A stretch of 64,000 nucleotides of DNA from Edaphochlamys debaryana (lineage: Eukaryota > Chlorophyta > Chlorophyceae > Chlamydomonadales): the NCBI GenBank assembly GCA_016858145.1, contig JAEHOE010000254.1, forward strand, positions 1-64,000, given 5' to 3'. The notes beneath the pieces were generated by a model. It was not told the origin of the DNA and searched no databases. It saw nothing but the letters and a program-made list of their open reading frames with translations. Shown one piece after another: positions 38,436-47,530 of this stretch (position 1 is its first letter; every line of letters starts with the position of its first letter). The position numbers were made by a program, and so were the translations under genes.

Positions 38436-39252
38436 CTCCGTGGGGGGCAGCTGGGATGGCCGCTATTTCTGACGCCTGTCGCGCGCCACAGTGGGCAGCG
38501 TCCCATTCGCCGGCTCTCCCGGCGGTTAGGGGTGTCGAATGGGTTAGTGTCTGGCGTGAGTCAGGTCGGGCGAATTGGCCACGACCCCAGTTTCACGTGT
38601 TCGCAGTTTGGTCAGGTTTGTGTCTAGGGATAGCGGATGCGTCTGTTGGGGGGTACTTTTCTAAGGCTAAGGTTTCAGTATGCGCCTAGGATCAGGCTGA
38701 GGGTTCAAGCTGCTCTCGCCCCTTTATCCTCACGACCGCCCGTACGACACGCACCCAAACACCATGCACAGTGCTGTGCCTGACGGCCACTCCTGTCCCG
38801 TCAGTATGCCGGCTTTGCATTTCGCCGGCAGCCGGGCTGGCCTTGCCATGGAGGGGGGTTGGTACGCGCCATGCGGTGTGATGTCCTGCTGTCGCTCGGC
38901 TACTTGGGCGCAGCGCCGGCCTGTGCCGGCGCTGCTTGTTCGTTACTCCCAACTGTGCATAGGTTCACTCCTATGTACTCCAACAACGGATCGACGTCTG
39001 TAACGAACTCTGGTGGACAGCGCACTGGGTTCCGGAGGTCACCTGTTGGGGCGTGTTCGGAGGGCAGCCAAGTCTAGGCGCACAGGCGCATAGCAACGTC
39101 ACTTCAGGGCTGCCAACACGGACTAGGCAGGCGAGGAGACAGCCGCCGGCCCCGCAAGTCTCGCGGACCAGTTCCTGAGCGCGCTAACACAGAGAGCCTG
39201 CGGAGCCAGGCACAAACCGGCAGGTGGGCGCGACACTTTCCCCCCCCCCAGC

Positions 39253-39643
39253 GTGCGGCGCAATGTGTGCATCGCGGCGTCACACTGCGAGCGTCAAATG
39301 GCTCACGAGACGAGATGGGGTATGCTGCAGTGGCCGTCAGGCGCACGAAAGCGCAAGCTGCACACGTTGGGTCCCGACAGCTTTTTCGCACCGCCTGCGC
39401 CATCCTCAAGAACGCGGTGCTGCTGGCCGCTGGGCGCGGCGCCGGGGGGTCGACAGCCCAGGAGCCGCCGTTGCGCACTTTCTGAGTGCGGTTGAACCTC
39501 GGGCCTTCGTGGCGGCGCGTTGCAAGGCGGCAGCGGCGCTGCTGGGACCCGACGGCTGCTGCTGCAAGTGTGGCACCAAGGCCGCCAGGTACAGGCATGG
39601 CATGTGCTGCGCGTGCTACGAGTGGGAGCGCCGGCGCAAGTAG
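39253..39643 (+). other. Possible Cys-rich exon(s), right-arm copy
   Basis: This matches the left-arm ORF at 178-570. The C-terminus has Cys pairs (CCCKCG, CCACY) and ends in a basic ERRRK tail at 39643. The upstream frame with the ILKNAVLLAAG segment must join to the final frame across 39425-39485. No start codon or function can be assigned with confidence. Confidence 0.3.
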
Positions 39644-40356
39644 TGCGCAACTGCGTGTGTGAACTGCTGTCAAGTTGAGGGCCCACGGGACGAGGCACGT
39701 TTGCTGACTCGAACGCGACATTGCTCTGACGGCGGCTGTTGTTTTGAGGGCGCTCGGATGCGACCTGGCTGCCGTGCAAGCGAGCAGAGTACCGGTGAAG
39801 CCACTCGGGCCTAGGTAGGTGCCCTCGCGCCCATGCACCCACTGCATGGTGCACTGTGCCATTTCTCACGCCTTGGGAACTTGCCGGAGCTCACTTGTGT
39901 GCTGGCGCAGCCCATGTTCTCCTTCGGCGCGCAGGCCGCTTGCGTGCCGGACTCAGACTGAGCCGCGCTCAGCCATATAACCTGATTGGTGTAGCCCAGC
40001 GACTGGCCCAGCTTGCCACAGGCACGCTGCATCCGTGCCTTCCTCTCGCGGCTGTTAGAGGGGCTAAAGCGCTGCGGGGTACATGGGTAGTGGTGAATGC
40101 CAGTGAGTGCTGGTGGTCTATGGACGGCTGGGCTTGGGCTGGGTTGTGCTCCATGTTAGCTAGGTGTACGACCGTTGGGCTGTGGTGTGGTGCTGCCGGC
40201 CTGCCAGACATTCAACGTCTGGAATGTATTAACTCCGTAATCACCCACCTCGACTGGCCTTCGGCATGGCGTGGGTTGCCACGGCCTTTGCAACTGGATA
40301 GTGGGCCAACTGGGTATGTACTGGCCCGCCAAGCATGCGCGCGCGTTATTAACCTC

Positions 40357-40533
40357 CAAAGCCCTTCAAAGCCCTTCAGAGCCCTCAGAGCTCCTCAGAG
40401 CCCTTCAACGCCCTTCAGAGCCCTTCAGAGCCCTTCAGAGCCCTTCAGAGCCCTTCAGAGCCCTTCAGAGCCCTTCAGAGCCCTTCAGAGCCCTTCAGAG
40501 CCCTTCAGAGCCCTTCAGAGCCCTTCAGAGCCC
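40357..40533. repeat. 10-bp tandem repeat, unit CCCTTCAGAG
   Basis: Bases 40411-40530 are twelve perfect copies of CCCTTCAGAG. The preceding 50 bp are degenerate copies (CCCTTCAAAG, CCCTCAGAGC, CTCCTCAGAG). One side of the array is pure and the other decayed. Confidence 0.97.
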
Positions 40534-40853
40534 TTTATTGGCCTGTACAGATCCCTCCAGAGGCTGAGCGGCTCTGAAACAGCCTGTGTCAGAAATGCCA
40601 GACCACCCCAAAGCAGCAGGAAGCCGCTTTCTAGCTCTGGCTGCCTTCGAAGCAGCTGCAGGCTAGGAGGACCTGAGCCCCGACGCTTACTGCGCGCTGC
40701 ATAAGGTGATGAATTGAACGAGCATGGAGCGGCTGACCCCCAACGTTCACTGTCCCAATAAATACAATAATGCTTGCAGCTATTTATACGCTAGCAAGGT
40801 TGGAGCGGGGCCCGCAAGAATGGCCACTTCTTGGTTTCACTCCAGTTTTGGGT

Positions 40854-40908
40854 GAGTTTCGCATGAGTTTTACCTGAGTTTCGCGCGAGTTACCACCGAG
40901 TTTCCTGC
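40854..40908. repeat. Five degenerate 11-bp repeats, GAGTTTCGCRY type
   Basis: Successive units read GAGTTTCGCAT, GAGTTTTACCT, GAGTTTCGCGC, GAGTTACCACC and GAGTTTCCTGC, in exact 11-bp register. The first 5 to 6 bases are conserved and the rest vary. Confidence 0.75.
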
Positions 40909-41139
40909 GAGCCGCCCCTGCGCTCCGCCCGCGTGTGCCCCCCAGCGCCTGTCGTGCACTCCAGCGAGCCCCACCCGCGCTGTGAAGCCGTGTGCGCCCA
41001 GAGGCAGCTTATGGAACAGGGGCAGCCGCATGCGTCTCTCTGAGTTTACACGCGGCTCACACACGCGGCTCCCCAAACGGCACGCGCGCGACTATGCACT
41101 CCCACTCGCGCGCCGCGCCAACCGCCAGCCTCCGCCGTG

Positions 41140-41565
41140 TGTTGTACCAGCCTAGTGCTTGAGCTGTTTGAACGCTAGTAAGAGCTAAGTGAGAACCCAG
41201 AGTCGTGTCCGTTTAGACGTGGCATTGAGCGAATGCCGGTTAGCGGCCAGAGGCCGGGTATAAGTAGCTTCCGGAGTAACGGCAGGGGATTCCGAGGCGC
41301 ACAGCTGGCGCGTGCCAGCTGTAGCTCTCGTAACTGCAGTCAGACGCTAACCGGTGACAGCACCACAGCTTCCAGGCGCTGTGGTGAAAGCACAGTGCAG
41401 CAGGGTGCTTAACCACGGGGCAGGTCCCAAGCAGTGCAGAGCGACGGAGGGTGTTGCGGACCCCCGCACAGGTGTCGCAGAAACAGTCAGACCAGAGTTC
41501 GGCCGCACTTGGCCGCACGACCGTAGACGTTCGCAGAATACGTCCGTTTCTACGGTCGGCGCACA
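41140..41565 (-). repeat. 3' LTR of the gypsy element
   Basis: Downstream LTR relative to the coding strand; same length and ends as 47105-47530. The pol stop codon lies only 50 bp away at 41615. Confidence 0.95.
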
Positions 41566-41572
41566 TCAAGTG

Positions 41573-41582
41573 TTCCCCCTCT
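41573..41582 (-). other. Candidate polypurine tract
   Basis: The minus strand reads AGAGGGGGAA between the pol stop and the 3' LTR, separated from the LTR by 7 bp. Position and composition fit a plus-strand primer site; the gap to the LTR is slightly unusual. Confidence 0.45.
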
Positions 41583-41614
41583 AGGAGGCTGCGTCCTCGT
41601 AGCCTCACTGGCAG

Positions 41615-44600
41615 TTAACCAGCACGGGAAACCTGTCGGGCTTTCCAGCGGGCCCTAGCCTCATCAAGCGCAGGCTTGAGGTCAGGGGTAAAGTTAGAGG
41701 CAGGCTCCCAGGTGTTGTTCTCAGAGGAGTAGCCAGCCCACTGCACAAGGTACTCACGTACGGTACGCTTGCGTTTACTTTTACCATGCACCAGCCGTTC
41801 ACGGTAGTCCAGGATACGTTCCACAGTGAACATAGGCTCTCCATCTTCAAGCCATGCGATGGGGCCAGGCTCGGTAGCAGTGCCGTCAGGGGCAGCACGG
41901 TAGGGCTTAACCATGGAGACGTGAAACGTGGGATGAATGCGCATGTGGGAAGGCAGCTCCAACCGCACAGCAGCTTCACCCACCATCTCTTTAACACGGA
42001 AAGGACCAATGAAGCGCGGCAACAGTTTGCGCGGTCCTGTGGCCAAAGAACGGAGGTTAGTCGTGCTCAGCAAAACCATTTGCCCAGGCGCAAAGGTCAC
42101 AGGCCTCTTAGACTTGTTGTAGTAGGCGGCGGCACGTTGTTGAGCAGCCTCGATGCAAGTCCTGGCGTCCTTAATGCGTGTAGCAAAGTCGGCGATGAAC
42201 TGTTTAGATGCCGGGACGACAGACTCGATTTCGCGCCACACAGGTAGCGCAGGATTAAAGCCATAATTGAGGTAGAACGGAGAACGACCAGTAGAACGGT
42301 TAACAGCGTTGTTGATGGCGAACTCTGCAGCGGTGAGGAAAGAATCCCAAGAGGTCTGCGCACGGGAGGCGAAGTTTCTTAGGGTTTCTCCAAGAACACG
42401 ATTTACGCGCTCAGTCTGCCCATCCGACTGGGGATGATAAGAGGTCGACAGCTGAACCCGCAGATCACTCAAGCGACAGAGCTCTCGCCAGAAATGGCTA
42501 CGCCACAGTGAGTCACGGTCACCAACTACGTTAGCGGGCATACCGTGCAGGCGTACCACGTTGTCCCAGAATAACTGCGCAGCTTCAGGTGCTGTACATT
42601 TAGATGTGGTTGGGGCCAGATGCACCATTTTAGTCAGCCTGTCAACGAAGACAAGTACCGTGTCCCACCCCCTTTCAGTCTTGGGCAGTGCGCACACGAA
42701 GTCCATGGAAACGGACTCCCAAGGCATGCTAGGTATGGGCAAGGGTTGCAGCAGCCCGTGGCCCTTACCAGACAGGGACTTGTTGAATTGACAGGAGTCG
42801 CAGGAAGCGACGTAGCTCTCAACATCACTCGCCATGGAGCTCCACCAGAAATGTGAGCGGACCAGAGCCAGGGTGCGTTTGCCACCAGGGTGACCACCCA
42901 CGGGCCCAGCATGGTAACGAGAGATAATCTGCCGGCGTAATTCAGCATAAGCAGGCACGACAATCAGGGGTCGTTGCCCAGGTTCGTCAGCAGTGAACCA
43001 TAAGCCATTTGCAGACTGGAGCTTACTGGTGTTGGCAGAGATTTTGAACCAGGGGTCCAAAGCATAGGTTTCGCGTATGCGAGCAACCAGATCACTCGGA
43101 GCAGAGGCCTCAGGCGGCATGCCCGGTGTTGCTTCAGGCAGACCGTCCAGGTCCATAGGCGTAGCAGCATCAGGGCTGTCGCCAGGAGCCTGTGGGTTCA
43201 AACTCAGGCCAACGTCAGGGACAAGGGACGCAGGGTCAGGCAGCATAGCAGCGTCCTGCGCTGAGGGAGAGGCACTCCCCGCAGGCGCAGAACCTACCTG
43301 TTGTGGTGACACGCCACCAGGGCGGCGCGCTGCCTGCCGTCGAGTAAGCACCTGAGCAAAGGCCACACCCATCAGCGTGATGCAAGCCAGCCGGGCTACC
43401 TTAAGCAACGGGTGCCGACTCAGCGCATCAGCCACGTTGAGTGACCCTTTCAGGTACTCCCAATGGAAGTTAAACCGTGCCAAATATTCCATCCAGCGGG
43501 CTTGGCGGCGGTTGAGGGTCGGCACACCCTGCAGATAGGTGTTGGGAGCGTGATCAGTTTTCACAACAAATTCAGCTCCCTCGACGTAACAGCGCCACTC
43601 GCGGAGCGCAATCAACACGGCCAAGAGCTCCTGCTCGCCAGTCGTGTAGTTGCGTTCGGCGGGGCTGAATTTCTTACTGGTGAAGGCAATCGGACGCCCA
43701 CCTTGTAAAATCACAGCACCCATACCGTGGTTGGACGCGTCCGTCACAATTTCGATGCGGTAGGGCAGCTGTGGGTCTGGAAACGCCAACACCACATCCT
43801 CTGCAATGGCGCGCTTGATAGCCTCAAAGGCGGCTTGACACTCAGGGGTCCAGGAAGCCGGAGAGGTGAAAGCGCCTGCACGCGTGAGGTTGGTTAGAGG
43901 TGCAGCCAGGTTGCTGTAGCGCTCTACAAATTTGCGAAAATAATTGGTCAGGCCCAAAAATGAACGCAGCTCTTGCAGGTTGGTTGGCGTGGGCCAGTCA
44001 CGTACGGCAGAAACCTTCTTGGGGTCCATACGTACACCATCAGCAGAGACGATGTGGCCCAGATACTCCACTTGCGGCTCAGCCCAATGACACTTTGACG
44101 CTTTCGCGTAAAGCTTTTGGTCACGCATGATCTGCAGCACTTGACGTAAATGAACCAGGTGTTCTTCAAGCGTCTTGCTGTAGACCAGACCGTCACTGAG
44201 GGCAGGAGGCCGAAGGGAAATTAAAAGAGGGGAGGGCGTTGTGTGTGAGGCGCTGATCAGGCGCAGCAAGGGACGGGGATCAAGCCGGCTTGCGTTCTAC
44301 AGCACACACGCACTCACTCCAGGTAGAGGGTCATAAAGCCCGCAGAAATGCAGGGAGAAAATATCTCTCCGAGCGCTGACTGGAACGTGCTAGGGGCGTT
44401 GACTAGCCCAAAGGGTAGCACGGTGTACTCGAAATGCCCAAACGGAGTGCTGAAAGCTGTTTTAGGGATATCGGATTCGTGGATCCGGATCTGGTTATAC
44501 CCCTGCAGGGAGGAAAGGAACCGGTTGCAGGCACCAGCCGTGCACAGCTGCAAACCAGCCCAAATCCCACCTGCTGGAGATCCAGAGAGCTAAAGTATTT

Positions 44601-45565
44601 AGCGCCACGCAGCTTGTCGAGCAGATCATCGACGCGCGGCAGTGGGTACCGGTTCTTGACGGTTTTGGCGTTGAGGCCTACACACGTCAGAGGAACCCGG
44701 GAAGGGGGTCAGCGCTCTAAGCTAGTACGCATGTGTTTGACCTAAACCTAAACCTAAACGCGGGCCGAGCTAGAGGGGCGCTGACTGACAGAGGTAAACT
44801 AAAGGAGGGCAAAACGAGGAGGCGGGCAGGCAACAGATAACCCCACTGCACACCTCGATAGTCAATACACATTCTGGATAAGAGAGAAGCACGTGAGGCC
44901 GTTAGCAGGGGCAACACGTAGCAAGCTGCACCGCTAAAGGAGCATTCACACCTGAGAGCACCGTCCTTCTTGCCAACAAAGAGGATGGGGGCGCTCCAGG
45001 GTGACGTCGACGGACGAATCATGCCCTTAGCCAGAAGGTCGGTGACTTGACGCTTGACTTCTTCTTGCTCCAGAGGACTGAGCCGGTATTGACGGCGGGC
45101 AATTGGTCGAGTACCAGGTTCCAGCTCAATTGTATGCGACACAGGGCGCCAGGGAGGGGTGTCAATAATCTCAGCAAACACCTCTTGGTATTCATCAAGC
45201 ACAGCCTGAACGGCAGGCTCTGGGGAGGTGGCAACAGAGGCACCAGCGTTAACAGGGATACGGGGGCATAACAGAATGCCATGCGCCCCCTTGCGGATGG
45301 CCCTAGTGGCCTCCTTTCTGCCTATGCGTCGCGGCTCGGCACCAGCACGCATAGCAGCCAGGGCTAGGTTCAGACTAGGTGCATCAGCATCAGACTCAGA
45401 TGCATCGGCTTCCTCCCCCCCGGCAGAGAGGTCAGGCAGGAAGGGGACGCGGCACCAAGCAGTGCCCTTGCGCAGGCGCAAGCAGCCGTCCCCCATGCAT
45501 ACCTCAGCGAAGAGAGAACGCATGGTCGATGCACCCAGGACGTAGGAGACAGGGTCCAGCAGTCC
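41615..45565 (-). CDS. Gypsy pol: reverse transcriptase, RNase H, integrase, chromodomain, with four introns
   Basis: Exons on the minus strand: from about 45565 to 44952, then 44873-44854 (20 nt), 44677-44571, 44502-44318 and 44195-41615. All four introns (44951-44874, 44853-44678, 44570-44503, 44317-44196) are GT..AG and restore the RT reading frame, giving [50 protein letters not shown] and YLDDGLVYSK. RNase H has TDAS, the GEQELLA Glu and the KTDH Asp. Integrase has the H-H-C-C zinc motif (HAGPVGGH ... CDSCQ), then the Asp of MDFV, the Asp of GDRDSLW and the Glu of GQTERVN. The C-terminus is a chromodomain ([24 protein letters not shown]). All catalytic residues looked for are present. 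The 5' end joins the protease region across a probable insertion. Confidence 0.88.
44636..44759 (-). repeat. Source copy of the 124-bp inverted segment, within RT
   Basis: This part of RT spans an exon-intron boundary (exon up to 44677, intron beyond). It recurs in reverse complement at 46974-47097 beside the 5' LTR. Confidence 0.95.
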
Positions 45566-46011
45566 TCGGTGTTTACAATGAAGGACCCCCCTGGGGTCAC
45601 AGCGCTGAACGCTGGGGCCAAGCGACCCACCTCACGGGCTTGCCCCCTGCAAGCCAGAACACAAGTCCCTGTCATAACTTGCACTGACCACACTCAGGTC
45701 CCACCTTAGTCCTTGGCACGCAATGACCATGCTCAACGTGTATCGATGGCCCCTCCTCGGCCGCGCCTCCTACCAGTAACCGTTCACCGTTCATCATGTG
45801 CTCACACTGTTGGCCGTACACCTCTCGATCCTGGCTCTCCCGACCCCACATTCACTCCCACTCTGCGGCTCCCTCCCGTTTGTTATGCGCCGCAGAGGAC
45901 TATGTCCCCTTTCCGCAAGGTGCACATCCCATCAAACGCCACGTGTAGCTCACCCGGTCCCCGCCCCTGCCCTGCGGCTCCCTCCCGTCCCTCCCTCCCG
46001 TCCAGCAGTCC

Positions 46012-46975
46012 TGAGAGCACAAAGGGGCGAACGGTTAGGTGCAGGGACCCAAGGGCCAGGCGCAGCGATACACGGCCCATGATGGCTTGAGTGCCACCAT
46101 CAGCCAACGTAACCTTTTGCTGGTACGAAGGATCGATGTGCAGGCCCAGACGCTTCGCCAAAGCGTAAGAAATGAAGTCATGGCTAGCGCCAGTGTCGAC
46201 CAAAGCGGTGGTCAGCACACGGCCAGCACGGACCTCGATGACAGGAAGCCCAGAGTCTGTGGAAGCGGCATTGGCTCGCAAACAGGACACATGGGGCTTA
46301 GCAGTACAGGGCGCAGCAACACCATCAGCAGGGGCTGCGTACCAGACCTCAGCAGAGGACGTGATGGCAGGCAGGCGCGCAACACGACCCTCTAGGGTAA
46401 TCCCATTGAACAGCTGAGACCCCGCCTTAAAGCGCATAACCCGCTCCATACCGTTGAAGAGTGAAGCGGACTTGGCTTGAGCGGCGATGTAGGAGGGCAC
46501 CAGGACGGCGAGGCAAGTCAAAGGACGAGCAGCACGCCACGAGTTGAAGACACGAAGACCCTCCTTCAGCTGACCAAGTGAGATAGGGGTAAACCAGACG
46601 GTGTGACCACCAAGACGCGCAGAGGCAAAGAAGCAGAACGAGGCCACTCTACGTTACACGTAGCAGAGAAGCCAGCACGCATAGCAGACAAGTCATACGA
46701 AAACTTGCGCTTAATTTTGCGCTCCACTTCCTTCAGCACAGAACCAGTCACCGCACGACACGCACGCCACACCATGCCAGATGCTTTAGTGTCAGAAGCG
46801 TCATGATTGTCAGAAGTCAGTGCGGAATGCGCTAGGTGAACGGCACCGCATTTGGCCACAGGCGGCCTATCCTTGCACCCAGGTGGGCTAACCCCTACAG
46901 CACACGCCTGGGCAGGCCCTCAGTTGTCGGGCTTGCTGGGGCACTCAGCGACCCGGTGGTCGGAGGCACCGCAGT
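46012..46975 (-). pseudogene. Gag C-terminus remnant and retropepsin region
   Basis: Reading down the minus strand from 46975: a truncated zinc knuckle (CGASDHRVAEC) whose first Cys is lost and which ends at a TGA near 46918; then two coding-like frames that must be joined near 46640; then a retroviral-type aspartic protease with the active site LVDTGASHDFIS (about 46180-46210) and following strands (VTLADGGTQAIMGRV, LRLALGSLHLTVRPFVL). The usual C-terminal protease motif (YVLGAST) is found only at about 45540, after a 446-bp interval bounded by a 12-bp direct repeat. A protein from this copy would need splicing or is not made. Confidence 0.7.
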
Positions 46976-47097
46976 TTAGGTTTAGGTTTAGGTCAAACAC
47001 ATGCGTACTAGCTTAGAGCGCTGACCCCCTTCCCGGGTTCCTCTGACGTGTGTAGGCCTCAACGCCAAAACCGTCAAGAACCGGTACCCACTGCCGC
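46974..47097 (+). repeat. Inverted 124-bp copy of the element's own RT segment
   Basis: Identical, in reverse orientation, to 44636-44759. It contains the 3' part of an RT intron, including three TTTAGG units, and the start of the next exon ([12 protein letters not shown] coding). It lies between the 5' LTR and the gag remnant, so the element RNA would contain a 124-nt sequence complementary to its own pre-spliced RT region. Confidence 0.95.
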
Positions 47098-47104
47098 TAC
47101 CACT
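47098..47104 (-). other. Remnant of the primer-binding site
   Basis: Directly after the 5' LTR the minus strand reads AGTGGTA and then passes at once into the inverted RT fragment. TGGTA is the usual start of a site complementary to a tRNA CCA end, so only about five bases of the primer site appear to survive. Confidence 0.35.
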
Positions 47105-47530
47105 TGTTGTACCAGCCTAGTGCTTGAGCTGTTTGAACGCTAGTAAGAGCTAAGTGAGAACCCAGAGTCGTGTCCGTTTAGACGTGGCATTGAGCGAATG
47201 CCGGTTAGCGGCCAGAGGCCGGGTATAAGTAGCTTCCGGAGTAACGGCAGGGGATTCCGAGGCGCACAGCTGGCGCGTGCCAGCTGTAGCTCTCGTAACT
47301 GCAGTCAGACGCTAACCGGTGACAGCCCCACAGCTTCCAGGCGCTGTGGTGAAAGCACAGTGCAGCAGGGTGCTTAACCACGGGGCAGGTCCCAAGCAGT
47401 GCAGAGCGACGGAGGGTGTTGCGGACCCCCGCACAGGTGTCGCAGAAACAGTCAGACCAGAGTTCGGCCGCACTTGGCCGCACGACCGTAGACGTTCGCA
47501 GAATACGTCCGTTTCTACGGTCGGCGCACA
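47105..47530 (-). repeat. 5' LTR of the gypsy element
   Basis: This is the upstream LTR relative to the minus-strand coding region. It matches 41140-41565 over its full 426 bp with a single visible difference (GACAGCCCCAC here, GACAGCACCAC there). Confidence 0.95.

Larger units (their letters stand above)
36367..39817. repeat. Right arm of the ~3.45-kb inverted repeat
   Basis: This is the reverse complement of 1-3471 at very high identity by eye. The match to base 1 of the window falls at about 39817, so the true outer limit of the repeat cannot be judged from this window. The two arms face each other across 32.9 kb containing the KDZ remnant and the 101-bp satellite. Confidence 0.95.
39818..41139. 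other. No gene identified; short tandem repeats
   Basis: No supported coding region. Open frames on the + strand between 39856 and 40704 exist only because a 10-bp repeat lacks stops in some frames. The segment holds a 10-bp array and an 11-bp array listed separately, and an AT-rich patch near 40755-40790 (CAATAAATACAATAATG) that stands out in this GC-rich DNA. Confidence 0.6.
41140..47530 (-). mobile_element. Ty3/gypsy chromovirus LTR retrotransposon, gag-deleted
   Basis: A 6.4-kb element bounded by two 426-bp direct repeats that begin TG and end CA. Coding order on the minus strand is a zinc-knuckle remnant, protease, reverse transcriptase, RNase H, integrase and chromodomain, which is Ty3/gypsy order with a chromovirus C-terminus. 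The two LTRs differ at one base that I can see, suggesting a recent insertion. No matching 5-bp target duplication is visible: CCGTG precedes the left LTR and ACACT follows the right LTR. Gag is absent apart from its last residues; the leader between the 5' LTR and the knuckle is an inverted 124-bp piece of the RT gene. The copy is therefore defective for independent transposition. Confidence 0.93.

Noticed and set aside
40271..40704. Protein with SEPFRALQSP repeats
   Set aside because: Purely a translation of the 10-bp CCCTTCAGAG array; open in several frames with no supporting start or flanking coding sequence.
41257..41268. TATAAG in the LTR as promoter
   Set aside because: The classical TATAAG reads on the + strand, opposite to the element's genes; the minus strand offers only a weak TTATAC, so no promoter is called.
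44740..44760. Telomere or interstitial telomere tract
   Set aside because: Only three TTTAGG units, inside a retrotransposon intron; the unit is not the known Chlamydomonas telomere repeat.
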